Positions 13,266-22,743 of a DNA stretch of 64,000 nt are shown piece by piece (within the stretch, counting starts at the first letter, position 1; each line of letters starts with the position of its first letter). Source of the stretch: Blastomussa wellsi. Lineage: Eukaryota > Cnidaria > Anthozoa > Scleractinia > Plerogyridae. Position numbers and translations under genes: made by a program. The notes beneath the pieces are model-generated. The model searched no databases. It was not told the origin of the DNA and was given only the letters and a program-made list of their open reading frames with translations. The stretch spans positions 1,164,284 to 1,228,283 of the forward strand of contig OX393561.1 of NCBI GenBank assembly GCA_947652115.1, given 5' to 3'.

Positions 13266-15135
13266 AAAGTCTCTCAATGGCACCTACACACGCATGCTGA
13301 GGAAGGCATTGAACGTACACTGGTCGACCGACATGACAAACGACCAGTTGTATGGTAAGCTCCCAGCTGTGTGTGACAAGATCGCATCCAGGAGACTGCA
13401 ACTAGCTGGCCACTGTCACCGTCACACAGAGCTGAGCACGCAGAAGCTTGTGTTGTGGCAGCCAATTAACGGCCACAAAGGAAGGGGTCGCCCCAGAACT
13501 GATTATGTGGAAACACTGAAGAGGGACACCGGAGCGACGAGCGTCACCGAACTAGCCACGTTGACGAGCAGCCGCGAGGTGTGGAGGAGTCATGTCAGGT
13601 CCCGTCTTAGGACGACCTGAGTGAGTGAGTGAGTGAGTAGTAGTGTGTCAGAGTTTCTGGTAAGTAAGTCATTAAAGGGAACCTCGGCTCTTGAAACAAA
13701 TTGGCGTTAAGTAGTCTAAAATAGCGTCTAAATTACAAATTTTACTGGACAAGGAAGATATAACATTTGATAACGATAAAAAAACGGAAGATTATCGCTT
13801 TCTAAATTCCTGTGCGCCGCCGTGTTGGATTTTATGACGTCAGTGCGTTGTCCTTATTGTTATTAATGAGAGGTTCTTTTGTGTGAAACAATATAACAAC
13901 GCACTCGCGTCATAAAATCCAAAATGGTGGCGCAATTTAGACACTATGTTAGATCGTCAAGAGCCGGGTTCCCTTTAATATATTCAAGGGTATTTTGCAT
14001 GAAGTCCAAGTCGTGCTGCTGTAAAGTAATTCATGTATGTATAATACATACAAGTCGTATATTTTAAGTTGTGAATAATCGTTGAGTATACTATAGCACA
14101 TCATAAGGTTCTTTAAACCAGCTAGAGAACTGGGCATTTGCCCAAACTGTTCTAGGAAACAAGTGTGACCTTGCGAAAAGGCAGCGGGAAATCTCTTAGA
14201 CAGTTCTCTGCCGAACTGTCAACAGATAAATGAATACTGAAGTGTAAAAAATCTTGCGCCACTTTTTCAACGAATCAGAAATAAAACCAAAACCATTCGT
14301 GACTCGCGTGCGCACGTTTTCCCGCGCTTTTGCACCGGCTCGTGTATTTGCTCGAGTTTTGATTGGTTTCGTTGGATCTTCCGCGTCCGTTTTGATTGGC
14401 TAGAGGATAACTTTGGCTTTTGTTTTACGACGTTCAATTGGAGTTCGCTCTGCTTCACTGGGCTACATTAATAAAACTGTTGTTTCCTTGCAGGCAAAAG
14501 ACTCCGTGCCGTTACTGTTGTACCTTAGTAGATGTGATGTACAGTCTGTCAAGTTTGCAGCACGAAAGGCTCTGTCATCTTTGGGTATAAGTTTTATCAT
14601 CTTTTGTTTTATCATTAGTTTTTATCGCTTCTGAAACGCGCGTCGTGATATTAAGGAAGAACGTCCTTTGAAGCGGTTCGTTGTTTTCAGAAGTTGTTTG
14701 GTGCAATTGCCCGCTCTCATCGAGGAACAAAGGGACAAGTTAGGCGTGTGGTGCTGTTAACGTATAAACGTATAGGCTTTGGCAAACGAGGACGCGTTGT
14801 TTTGGAAACAAGTGTTTCCCGGTTTTCTGTCCAGACACATCAGCGTTGCTGATTTTTTCAGAAACGTTTTCTGACCGCGTAGTGCTTCCTGTGAATTGTT
14901 TCCATGGTGTTTGCGCGCCACGGAAAGAAAGCATTTGCTATGTTTCCGTGTCGTTTGCGCACCCTAGAAAAATCATGAGTTTGCCGCCGTCCTAAGATAC
15001 TGTTAACGTTTAATACTGCAATTATTGATCGTAACCATGTTGTCTGTGTTTTCTTTTTATATAGGAGAGGAAGGCGAAGATGCTTTGAGAAAATCTACCA
15101 TGTCGTCAAGTGAAATAGCTGGACTAATGTTCTAA
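754..15135 (+). CDS. RIPOR: RIPOR/FAM65-family Rho-effector protein, 3-prime part (spliced)
   Basis: Exons with GT/AG borders and continuous phase: 754-840, 1256-1317, 2344-2472, 2874-2937, 3293-3443, 4453-4514, 5525-6124, 7446-7487, 7814-7846, 8195-8279, 8760-8824, 8868-8889, 8980-9057, 9749-9869, 10043-10083, 10453-10505, 12171-12267, 12841-12887, 12978-13061, 14494-14584, 15065-15135 (TAA). The 600-nt exon at 5525 encodes a Ser-rich disordered linker. The later exons encode an alpha-helical, ARM/HEAT-like C-terminal domain with family hallmarks: LGSFGP, SLWEKIC, VTVFQF, a conserved SP.KDAVVAQL stretch, and GEEG close to the C-terminus. RIPOR proteins bind Rho GTPases and act in cell polarity and migration in vertebrates; a similar role here is inferred from family. 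The N-terminal part is outside the window or unresolved. Introns hold many repeats, but no exon shows a stop. The exon chain is read by eye; the 22-nt exon at 8868 is needed to keep phase. Confidence 0.85.
1373..2289. mobile_element. TTAA-flanked Kolobok/piggyBac-type MITE with internal minisatellite
   Basis: Terminal inverted repeat AGGGGCACTGCCA at 1373 matches TGGCAGTGCCCCT ending at 2289. Both ends are flanked directly by TTAA (1369-1372 and 2290-2293), the target duplication of Kolobok and piggyBac transposons. Termini starting AGG fit Kolobok better. There is no transposase, so it is non-autonomous. It sits in an intron of the RIPOR-like gene. Confidence 0.7.
1998..2261. repeat. 66-bp minisatellite, 4 copies
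   Basis: Four head-to-tail 66-bp units start with GAAATTAGCCGGTAGCCG at 1998, 2064, 2130 and 2196. They differ by a few substitutions. Because 66 is a multiple of three, one frame stays open and looks like a repetitive ORF, but it lies inside the MITE and is not a gene. Confidence 0.85.
4600..4702. repeat. (ATT)n/(GTT)n microsatellite
   Basis: About 100 bp of imperfect TTA/TTG trinucleotide repeats lie downstream of the exon at 4453-4514. A second ATT run at about 5145-5176 lies on the other side of a LINE fragment, so the two runs bracket it. Confidence 0.85.
4769..5134 (-). pseudogene. Non-LTR retrotransposon fragment (RT C-terminal region)
   Basis: The minus-strand frame matches the C-terminal tail of LINE reverse transcriptases common in invertebrates. 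Recognisable parts are RPDI, then IDIAVPADQNI, then EKYQEI, then VTVIPVVIGALG, then a C-terminal hydrophobic end with LLGTAH-like spacing. Only about 120 residues remain; there is no RT palm or endonuclease upstream. It is a 5-prime-truncated dead copy in an intron, bracketed by ATT microsatellites. Confidence 0.7.
5358..5563 (+). repeat. Tandem duplication of an intron/exon junction (103 bp x2)
   Basis: Units 5358-5460 and 5461-5563 are diverged copies. Each contains a pyrimidine tract, a CTAG acceptor and the beginning of an exon (AAATGTTCT...). The second copy is the real start of exon 5525-6124. In the first copy the sequence after the acceptor at 5420 runs into TAA (GTGTAA), so it is a decoy exon start. 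Confidence 0.65.
6145..6275. repeat. C-rich low-complexity repeats
   Basis: Three spaced copies of a C-run followed by GGG (CCCCCCGGGCA-like) with intervening TTCAAAT lie just after the donor at 6125. The open frame of exon 5525-6124 continues through them by chance and should not be taken as coding. Confidence 0.5.
6655..6745 (-). ncRNA. Hammerhead-like motif typical of Penelope-like elements (degenerate)
   Basis: On the minus strand, GACGAAGGGCTAACGCTCG is followed immediately by AAACGTCAGC (6663-6713). This resembles the minimal hammerhead ribozyme carried in the terminal repeats of Penelope-like retroelements. The core should be CUGANGA; here the visible core reads CCGACGA, so one key base differs and activity is doubtful. 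No PLE reverse transcriptase is visible nearby. The link to PLE repeats is from family knowledge. Confidence 0.4.
10748..10800 (+). repeat. tRNA-derived SINE-like A-box trace
   Basis: TAGCTCAGCTGGTTAGAGCG resembles a pol III A box within the D-arm of a tRNA. No B box, anticodon arm or acceptor pairing follows, so it is not a tRNA gene. It looks like the head of a tRNA-derived SINE. Confidence 0.4.
10851..10981. repeat. Foldback (inverted) repeat
   Basis: GCAACAGGATGGGAACGTCA near 10851 is mirrored by TGACGTTCCCGTCCTCTTGC ending near 10976. The result is an imperfect palindrome of about 130 bp in an intron, likely a MITE remnant. Confidence 0.55.
11069..11452. mobile_element. TTAA-flanked MITE, copy 1
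   Basis: Ends carry GGTCTACCTGAA and its complement TTCAGGTAGACC. TTAA lies directly outside both ends (11065-11068, 11453-11456). A diverged copy in the opposite orientation is at 60043-60441, also flanked by TTAA. Non-coding. Kolobok-type by target site. Confidence 0.65.
12420..12505. repeat. Short foldback repeat
   Basis: CCCCAGAGCCCTTTTCG is mirrored by CGAAGGGCTCTGGGG about 50 bp later. A palindromic repeat in the intron after exon 12171-12267. Confidence 0.5.
13232..13265. repeat. (TAG)n microsatellite
   Basis: An uninterrupted run of TAG repeats lies immediately upstream of a LINE fragment. Confidence 0.9.
13266..13640 (+). pseudogene. LINE 3-prime fragment (RT C-terminal domain) with (TGAG)n tail
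   Basis: An open frame from 13294 (or slightly upstream) to 13620 matches the C-terminal domain seen after the RT in CR1/RTE-like LINEs. It shows YTRML, then the TNxxLYGxLP pattern, RRLQLAGHCHRH, GRGRPRTDYVETLKRDTG and a terminal VWRSHVRSRLR. The stop at 13618-13620 is followed by GTGAGTGAGTGAGTGAG, the kind of microsatellite tail that some LINEs carry at their 3-prime end. It lacks the RT core, so it is 5-prime truncated. It lies in the intron after exon 12978-13061. Confidence 0.75.
13676..13974. mobile_element. TTAA-flanked palindromic MITE (299 bp)
   Basis: TIRs AGGGAACC(T)CGGCTCTTGA and TCAAGAGCCGGGTTCCCT are flanked by TTAA at 13672-13675 and 13975-13978. Internally TTTTATGACGTCAGTGCG and CGCACTCGCGTCATAAAA form a second inverted pair. 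Non-coding, with a target site typical of Kolobok/piggyBac. Confidence 0.7.
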
Positions 15136-15235
15136 GCCATTAATCTACGCTAATTTTCTTGCTATAACAGCGCTCAGCAAGATATAGCGAGCTTTTGTGT
15201 TGAAACTGTCCAAGAATGTTACAGCAAACTTTTTT

Positions 15236-15380
15236 TTGACAAGTTAGCCAATCAGAGAGCGCGAATTTGTTTGAGTTGTCCCGCGACATGTTTCGTGACA
15301 ACAGCTTTGAACATTACAAAGAGGCGGGACAGGCCAAACAAATTCGCGCTGTCTGATTGACTAATTATAACTTGTCAAAA
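15236..15380. mobile_element. Palindromic MITE 3-prime of the RIPOR-like gene
   Basis: Left arm TTGACAAGTTAGCCAATCAG continuing to GCGCGAATTTGTTTG pairs with a right arm ending AACTTGTCAAAA. The arms cover most of the 145 bp. No coding capacity. Confidence 0.6.
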
Positions 15381-17040
15381 GAGGTTGTTGGATGGCCACA
15401 CTAAGGTGCGTCGCGCTGTAGTTGGGGCAAGGTGGAAAACGAAAACAAAAAAACATACAGTGATAACCAGAGGGATATATGTATGTATTCATATTACATT
15501 AATATTAACAGTTAATATATTACAACACCAGCCTGACTACCCATGGTCTTTATTTTAATTGACACCTGTCACTCAGTATGAACTAATTGGCTGCTTGGAA
15601 TATACTATTCCTTCCATCTGTAAATTGCTAGTCTCTGTGAGAAGAGTGAGACCCTACAAATGCTACGGCACCAAGCACCCCACAGCCCACCCCCACCAGT
15701 ATATCCAAAGTGACTTTGTGCGTAATTATCAGATGTGAAATAATGAGTTATTTACCGTCAAAAAGCTTAGAAAGCCAACATAATATTTTACAAATTGAAT
15801 GAAAATATGGATGTTGACAAGAAGAGTTTAAGATTACAGTAAAATAATTAATTGAAAGAATTCCAGAACCGAATATTGAATGAATTGGTTTGGCTTGGTC
15901 GTGAAAGGTTCAAGCTGTACGCATAAACTTACAATACAGAGTATTTAAATTTATATTGTCCACTAGTAATATTGTTTATAAATAAATATAAGTACAAATT
16001 TTGTTAACGTAACTTGGGTTGAGTTGCGCGATAACCATAAGGGGCCAATATGAAACTTGAAACGTCGATCTTGAACTTTGCTTTTTCATGTTGTGTAAAC
16101 CGTTTGCAGCGCGTTCAATAAATATTTTTCTCTTATACTCTTCTTATTTTTGTGTTGTGTAACAGATGGCGGCCAAGCTTGTAGATTATCCTTCGCTCTT
16201 TTTTGGCCCAGATCCTACCGCGTGACCTACAAATAATTGCCTACAAATAAAGATCGTATTAAATGGCAACGGGGAATAGAAACTCGGCACTTTTCTTTGA
16301 AGATATATCAGACGTTTCCTTTCAAATCACTCATTAGCTTATCAGTAGTAAGGGGCAGCGGTTTTAGACGTAGCCAAATTAGAAGCGAGGGGTTTCGGTC
16401 ACAGGACCATGTTGCATATAGAATGAGAGAAAACGTTTCAATAAAATGACGTTAAAATGGGAATCAATGTAATTGAGCAGGCAAGAAAACTATAGGTAAT
16501 CCACCATTTTGTCACGCAAATAAAAATCACGCAAAATTTTTCAAACAATTGGGTAGTGTAGCAGCTATCCAAAACTACTTTTGTTTGTTATTGTAAGCAG
16601 CTTCTATTGTTTTCAAGACAAAGTCATTGTTTCAATTGTTGAGTCTTTTGTTTAGGGCTAGGATATCAAACCAATCACATTGTATGCTAGGAAAGCTGCT
16701 ACATCGTCCTTGTATTTTCAAACAAATCCCTAATTAGAATGTCGTGCGCTTTGATATGTTAATCGATAGTGTACCCCCTGTCCTTTTCCCTATAATTAAT
16801 CTGAATGCCGCTCGCTTTGATACGCTAATGAATGGATACCTCATTTCCCTTTCCCATACAATTAATCACAATATTTCGCACGCTTCGATACGTTAATGAA
16901 TGGTATATTGTACTGAGAGGTAAATGGTCAGGAAGGGTATCCCCCACCCCTGACATGTGCCAGTTCTTGGTTCCTGGGAACGATTCTCCCGGCTCTTATA
17001 AATAGCTGATTCAAATGGATTAAAAATAAAGAAATGGAAA
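15381..17040. other. Intergenic, no gene recognised
   Basis: AT-rich sequence with scattered AATAAA-type hexamers (for example near 15979 and 16117) that could serve the upstream gene. A small open frame at 16237-16449 has no recognisable features. About 16720-16910 holds three diverged copies of a unit of about 90 bp containing TTAAT and CGCTTTGATACG-like motifs. I see nothing else. Confidence 0.5.
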
Positions 17041-17057
17041 GCAAAAGACATTAAAAT

Positions 17058-17420
17058 TTAATACATTCGATCAAGTACACAATCGTCTCTCTTTTCAACA
17101 GGCTTATTTCCATCCGTTACAGTAACATCTCGGTTCACTTCTGAGTTCCGTGATCCTTGGTCCTCTTCCGGACTCGCGTCCACATGCATTTGGTCCTGCG
17201 CGACTGTCTGTCCTAGTCTTCCACGAAGTCTTTGATTGATCCGTTCCTTATTCTTTTCATAATAGCGTCGCCAATATTCGTTGATCCGTTCCTGTTGTTT
17301 TGACAGTATTTTCTTTGATAACTCCTGATGCGTTCCCTGTTCTTTTGGCAATATGCTCTCTTGGCCCTGTTGATTTCTTAACGCTTTGTTTTAAGACGGG
17401 CTTTGATCACAAACTCTTAT
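17058..17420 (-). pseudogene. Basic, Arg/Lys/Asn-rich ORF remnant downstream of virus-like fragment
   Basis: The minus-strand frame shows short basic repeats of the type KKNRERIN and YYEKNKERINQRLRGR, followed by an acidic tail to 17058. The open frame starts at 17351, but similar repeats continue upstream in other frames, so it is broken. It follows the inverted copy of the acidic-protein fragment, on the same strand. Family not identified. Confidence 0.35.
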
Positions 17421-17425
17421 AACAA

Positions 17426-17736
17426 TCATATAGACAAATCACATGAAGTTTTCAGCCACTCTCCTTCGTCGTCACCATCATGCTCGTCAGGGAGGACCTT
17501 TCTCGTCATTTTGCTGTTTAACAGGAATTTCCGTTTTTCTACTGCTGACTCAGCCGCTTCTTCGAAATCCATGCTGTCTTCGTCAATAAATCGTCGAAGA
17601 GTGCTCATAACTTTACGGTGTAGTGCGTCCCTTTTGATAAGGTGGGACCATACTAGACGCTGTAAGTAGGTCCTTCGTAGCTTCCCTCTAATTAAAGGTA
17701 ATAGGACATTGAAAGCAGCATTCTCGGCGTAATGTA
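17426..17736 (-). pseudogene. Truncated inverted copy of the acidic virus-like protein
   Basis: This is a diverged copy of the C-terminal half of the + strand ORF at 18354-18911. Shared blocks include LRRTYLQRL, STLRRFIDEDS, AAESAVEKRKFLLN and the terminal KTSCDLSI, followed by matching 3-prime sequence. Its 5-prime end is fused at about 17736-17748 to an ATPase fragment, skipping the N-terminal half of the protein. The junction carries a short palindrome built on GTAATATTAC. Confidence 0.6.
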
Positions 17737-17747
17737 ATATTACGCCG

Positions 17748-17871
17748 AGACTGTAATATTTTGATGATGAGAATGTTTGGTGAACAGATCCAGTAACTCT
17801 TTATCGTCGCTTCCCTCTGTCATGAGATCGTCTAACACGAGTAATCCATTGTTCGGAAACCATTGTTTCAA
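17748..17871 (-). pseudogene. Packaging-ATPase-like fragment, Walker B part (inverted copy)
   Basis: The minus-strand frame reads a Walker B-like strand LLVLDDLM followed by KELLDLFTKHSHHQNIT. The same KELLDL-TKHSH block begins the + strand fragment at 17893, so the two copies meet head to head. The Walker A half is absent. Confidence 0.5.
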
Positions 17872-17892
17872 GTGGGAGGTCGTGGGAATTCC

Positions 17893-18279
17893 TTCGTGAA
17901 AACGATAAACAATAAAGAGTTACTGGATCTGCTCACCAAACATTCTCATATTAAAATAAAAAATATTACAGCCTTGTATTTGTGCAAGGATATGTTCCCA
18001 CCAGGTAAATATGCCAAAAGTATTTCCAGGAACGCACATTACATCGTGGCCTTCAAGAATCCAAGGGATCAACTAGCCATGAAGAATTTACTACTTCAAG
18101 CATTTCCTACCTATTGGTTAGACATAATGGAAGTCTATCAAAAGGTGGCCGAGCGCCCGTTCGGATACATGGCCTTGGATTTACATCCTGCCAGCGACGA
18201 CAGGAAACGTGTGTTTAGCCACCTTTTGACGCACGAAGGATACCAGCCTTGGTATCGAAGAATCAGAGAAGATTTTTGA
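17893..18279 (+). pseudogene. Packaging-ATPase-like fragment, C-terminal half
   Basis: The frame runs from KELLDLLTKHSH through YLCKDMFPPGKYAKSISRN, then AHYIVAFKNPRDQ, and ends with RPFGYMALDLHPASDD and a short tail. This is the C-terminal half of an A32/FtsK-like packaging ATPase type common in invertebrate genomic virus-like elements (motif order from family memory; no search was possible). The Walker A half is missing. It lies directly upstream of the acidic protein in the same direction, as in a small operon-like viral block. It is clearly distinct from the ATPase in the Polinton at 31421-32023. Confidence 0.5.
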
Positions 18280-18353
18280 AATATATCACTCAACTCTTCA
18301 ATTCCCCCTTGTTCATTTGGAACACGCTGTCTTGGTTGAAGGTTGACGAGACC

Positions 18354-18911
18354 ATGGGTGATCACTCACCAGTCATTTTTGACACCATGGAAGAAGGCGG
18401 AAGTAATGAAGAACATGTAGAGGAGTCTGACGAGGAGCCTGAAGAGGAACAGGATGAAGAGGAGGAGAATAGTAGCAGCTCCGAAGAGGACAAGGATCCA
18501 GACTATGATCCATGGCTTCCGTTACGTAGGAAAGTGAGGGAAGATGTGGAGGAAAAATACATTGATGAAGTCAAACGGTTTCTTGATGTGGGTAAAACCC
18601 AAGATTACGCCGAGAATGCTTCTTTCAATGTCCTATTACCTTTAATTAGACTGAGGAAGCTACGAAGGACCTACTTACAGCGTCTATTATGGTCCCACCG
18701 TATCAAACGCGACGCACTACACCGTAAAGTTATGAGCACTCTTCGACGATTTATTGACGAAGACAGCATGGATTTCGAAGAAGCGGCTGAGTCAGCAGTA
18801 GAAAAACGGAAATTCCTGTTAAACAGAAAAATGACGAGAAAGGGCCTCCCTGACGAGCCTGGTGGTGACGACGAAGGAAAACTGAAAACTTCATGTGATT
18901 TGTCTATATGA
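18354..18911 (+). CDS. Acidic virus-like conserved protein (185 aa)
   Basis: ATG at 18354. The first 60 residues are strongly acidic (E/D/S-rich). A helical, Arg/Lys-rich segment follows with LRRTYLQRLLWSHRIKRDA, then STLRRFIDED and AAESAVEKRKFLLN. The frame is intact. A diverged, truncated copy lies in inverted orientation at 17426-17736. Similar proteins occur next to ATPase-like genes in repetitive virus-like loci of marine invertebrates, from memory; the function is unknown. Upstream is the ATPase fragment at 17893-18279. With no capsid or polymerase nearby it is probably a relic that has kept an open frame. Confidence 0.45.
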   Translation: MGDHSPVIFDTMEEGGSNEEHVEESDEEPEEEQDEEEENSSSSEEDKDPDYDPWLPLRRKVREDVEEKYIDEVKRFLDVGKTQDYAENASFNVLLPLIRLRKLRRTYLQRLLWSHRIKRDALHRKVMSTLRRFIDEDSMDFEEAAESAVEKRKFLLNRKMTRKGLPDEPGGDDEGKLKTSCDLSI

Positions 18912-18929
18912 TTGTTATAACAGTGTGTG

Positions 18930-19460
18930 ATTGTAGCCGTTATTCTCATTATCTACAAGACATCAGTCAAGATGAATTGCTCCAATCATTTACCAGAGGG
19001 TGATAGAAAGGTCGTGTGTAAGAATTCACTGAATTTACTGGACATATCATTTTCAAAGCCCATGAAAGGTACGGTAAAAAGAACAGCTTATTGGTGAAAA
19101 GTGAACGTTTTTGAAATGTGTTTTTCTTTTCCAGACACGGCAAAGTTATCCAAGAGAAGCCAAGTATTTGAAGCTGGAAGTTCATAATACTCATGCTAAA
19201 CTAACCCCGGGTTAATTAAAACAATAAATGAAGGATTTAAAAGGGAACGTCTGTGATAGTTCAATTTACTTAGCGGAATCTTCACATGACATCGCAATGC
19301 TTTGTATTTTGCTTTCCGTCCTAAATTAGCAGCTGAAAGTCTCCTTCTACTGCAATGACTATAACTAATCAGTTTATTGCAGTGGAAGTTTTATTGTGAG
19401 AGATAAATCTGTGTATATTACGAAAGTGACGGGCCAAGCCTATGTCTATAAGCTGCATGC
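18930..19460. other. Intergenic, no gene recognised
   Basis: No coding, RNA or repeat structure was recognised apart from continuation of the sequence 3-prime of the virus-like block. Confidence 0.4.
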
Positions 19461-19465
19461 CACGT

Positions 19466-19895
19466 GTAACCCCGGGAGGGAGCTCCCCTATTAAAATGAC
19501 GTGGGTGCTCGTCGGAAATTTTGAAAAGTACCCCTAAAAGGTACCAGAATCTCGATTAGTGGGCGTGCCCCCCCCCCCAAATTTTCAACGCTAAAAGGTA
19601 CCACCACTTCTACTGGGGAAACCAATGTTAAAACACCAAATTAACTAACATTGACAAGTTTCAATATCAGTTAAGACGATTCACCTTCTATTTATAATTT
19701 TTTTTAAGAAGCGTAGGAGTCACACACAGTTCCTGTCATTTCTTGGCTCAATACCCTAAAAGATACCGCGACAACGCTAGCGGTGGTAATTTTAGCTTTA
19801 ACTTCCCTAAGCGGTACCAATCCATCAATTTTACCCCCTAAAAGGTACGACGAGCACCCCGTCATTTTTATAGAGAAGCCCCCCCCCCTCTCCTG
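19466..19895. mobile_element. MITE-like inverted repeat element
   Basis: GGGAGCTCCCCTATTAAAATGACG, shortened here to its core CCCTATTAAAATGACG with GTGCTCGTCG, near 19485 is mirrored by CGACGAGCACC then CGTCATTTTTATAGAG near 19847-19876. Inner GGTACCTTTT/AAAAGGTACC motifs recur several times. Non-coding, about 430 bp. Confidence 0.5.
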
Positions 19896-20653
19896 GGCGT
19901 GTACCCTCATTATTTCAATTCTAGGGAGCTAGCACGCAATGAATATGAGATGGTAGATAACCAAACGGCGCGCAGAGCCAATTTGATTATAACCATCTCA
20001 TATCCAACAGGCGCGAGTGAAATAATTGGTTTATTACAAAACACCCAAATTATTATAATGCTTGAGCTGCCCGGCTATTGTACCTTACGCCTACACCTAC
20101 CAACCATAGCCTGCAAACCAATCAAAATCGAGAATTGCCGTCTACCATGAAAGATAATTTAAAAGGTCACAGTAACCACGTTTTATCCCAGGGGAACATA
20201 TTGAGGAATATTGATCTGATCCCGTTTCTCGAACTATCGGTTCATTTGAGAGCTTAGTTTGAAATAGCTACTCGATGGCTCGGACTAAGCAAACCGTTTT
20301 CTTGCTATATGACATGTACAGCGCCCAAAATGCGTCAACTGCGGTTATTTTGTACCGCATACTTAAACCAACCTCCAAGCGATCGGGAGTAATCTAAGAA
20401 ATACAACAACATAGAAATGGCATCAAATGGCACTCAGATGGCCTTAACGAAAAAAATATCATTGAGGTAAAATTAGAAATTTCAAAACTTCCTGAAATTT
20501 GTCGATTAAAATTTGCTTGCCCTTTCAGAAATCACGTACGTAATTTTCATTACAACGTGAAGGAAGCTTGCATAAACGAAGTACCAATCATTACTACAAC
20601 TTTATAAGCTACTTACTGGGACAGGAAAGGGATTTTTGCGCCTGTAGTCTAGA

Positions 20654-21822
20654 GGACAAAAGTGTCCATTTTAGGCATCATTTGAAGCGTAATGCGGGCA
20701 TCATTTGAAGCGTAATGCTGGAAAGGTGTACAAGGACCCCAAAGAGAACACAAAAGTGTCCATTTTAGGCATCATTTGAAGCGTAATGCGGGAAAGGTGT
20801 ACAAGAACACCAAAGAGAACACAAAAGTGTCTATTTTAGGCATCATCTGAAGCGTAATGAGGGAAAGGTGTACAAGGACACCAAAGAGAACACAAAAGTC
20901 TCCATTTTAGGCATCATTTGAAGCGTAATGCGGGAAAGGTGTACAAGGAAACCAAAGATAACACAAAAGTGTCCATTTTAGGCATCATTTGAAGCGTAAT
21001 GCGGGAAAGGTGTACAAGGACACCAAAGAGAACACAAAAGTGTCTATTTTAGGCATCATTTGAAGCGTAATGCGGGAAAGGTGTACAAGGACACCAAAGA
21101 GACCGCAAAAGTGTCTATTTTAGGTATCATTTGAAGCGTAATGCGGGAAAGGTGTACAAGGACACCAAAGAGAACACAAAAGTGTCTATTTTAGGCATCA
21201 TCTGAAGCGTAATGCTGGAAAGGTTTACAAGGACACCAAAGAGAACACAAAAGTGTCCATTTTAGGCATCATTTGAAGCGTAATGCTGGAAAGGTGTACA
21301 AGGACACCAAAGAGAACACAAAAGTGTCCATTTTAGGCATCATCTGAAGCGTAATGCTGGAAAGGTGTACAAGGACACCAAAGAGAACACAAAAGTTTCT
21401 ATTTTAGGCATCATCTGAAGCGTAATGCTGGAAAGGTGTACAAGGACACCAAAGAGACCGCAAAAGTGTCTATTTAGGTATCATTTGAAGCGTAATGCTG
21501 GAAGGGCTATAAGGACCCCAAAGAGACCGCAAAAGTGTCTATTTTAGGTATCATTTGAAGCGTAATGCTGGAAGGGCTATAAGGACACCAAAGAGAACAC
21601 AAAAGTGTCTATTTAGGTATCATTTGAAGCGTAATGCTGGAAGGGCTATAAGGACACCAAAGAGAACACAAAAGTGTCTATTTTAGGCATCATCTGAAGC
21701 GTAATGAGGGAAAGGTGTACAAGGACACCAAAGAGACCGCAAAAGTGTCCATTTTAGGTATCATTTGAAGCGTAATGCTGGAAGGGCTATAAGGACCCCA
21801 AAGAGACCGCAAAAGTGTCTGT
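20654..21822. repeat. 71-bp satellite array, about 16 copies
   Basis: Head-to-tail units of about 71 bp contain TTTTAGGCATCATTTGAAGC, then GTAATGCGGGAAAGGTGTAC, then AAGGACACCAAAGAGAACAC. Units differ at scattered positions. A shorter variant (GGAAGGGCTATAAGG) dominates the right third, so sub-family blocks have spread locally. There are no spacers, so it is not a CRISPR array, and no coding frame is preserved. Confidence 0.9.
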
Positions 21823-22221
21823 ATTATCCGGGTGTCCGAATTAAATGGGTTCTTACCCGGAATAAAGGCCAAAGATGAAATATGTACCAAACCAATTTCT
21901 CGGACCAGTCGCAAGGGACACAGACAATCGAGTGATCAATCAAAACTTGAACACATGATGTAGCTTTCGCAAACCGCGAGAAAACTTGTGCTACTCAGTC
22001 ACATTTACCTGGCGCAAACCGCGGGAAAACTTGTGCAACTCAGTCACAATTGCAACTCAGTCAGATTGTTGACTTGGTTTCGAGATTATTTATTTTGTTT
22101 TGAAATATCTGTATCTATTTGCAGTATATTTCTAGTATTCGTTGTCCACATAGTAATTTATAGTTGAACTGTTCTATTAAGTGCGTATTTTCCATTTCAA
22201 CTCAAGGGAACGGTCGACTTC

Positions 22222-22743
22222 TTGCTTGTTCAAGATGGCGGAGGCCAGGAACTTATTCGTTGCCTCTCTTCATCTGGCAAGAAGTTCAAATGGAATGATT
22301 CGCTTGATTCCCTCATTAAAATGCTTCAAGACGAGTTTGAATTCTATCTCGTCCTGGCTATGGTCTGGAAAGTGACTCCAATACCGCTCATGAAAAACCT
22401 TCAGCGTCCCTCTCTGAAGATTGCACTGACCGATGTCATGGATGTGCCTTTTTGGATCGCTAAAATTATCCAACTCAAAGATCACTTTCAATCCGAAATC
22501 GACAGTCTAAATGAAAGATTCTTATGCTTAATTCACAGCCAGACTAATTCGAAACTCCTAAAGGACAATCAAGATCTGCAAAGTCGGCTCCGCGAGATTG
22601 AATCAAAATACGAAAATTTAAAGAAGGAAGCCAGAATTATCAGCGATGAAAACAAGAGTTTTATGACTGCTTTGCGACTATTGAACAGTGAATTTTCAGT
22701 CAATATGAACGGTCGTAATTTGCATTTCGCTTGTGATGAATAA
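22222..22743 (+). CDS. Coiled-coil ORF1-like protein fragment (uncertain)
   Basis: Open frame of 173 residues; an in-frame ATG is at 22234 or later. The segment around residues 95-150 is a strong coiled coil (LKDNQDLQSRLREIESKYEN and following heptads). The layout resembles ORF1-type accessory proteins of invertebrate retroelements, but no zinc knuckle, RRM or RT is seen nearby. It ends just where the next ORF (22733-23053) begins in another frame, overlapping by 11 nt. The family is not recognised. Confidence 0.35.
   Translation: MLVQDGGGQELIRCLSSSGKKFKWNDSLDSLIKMLQDEFEFYLVLAMVWKVTPIPLMKNLQRPSLKIALTDVMDVPFWIAKIIQLKDHFQSEIDSLNERFLCLIHSQTNSKLLKDNQDLQSRLREIESKYENLKKEARIISDENKSFMTALRLLNSEFSVNMNGRNLHFACDE

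Noticed and set aside
20654..21822. Regular repeats considered as a CRISPR array
   Set aside because: Units are contiguous 71-mers without unique spacers, in a eukaryotic context.
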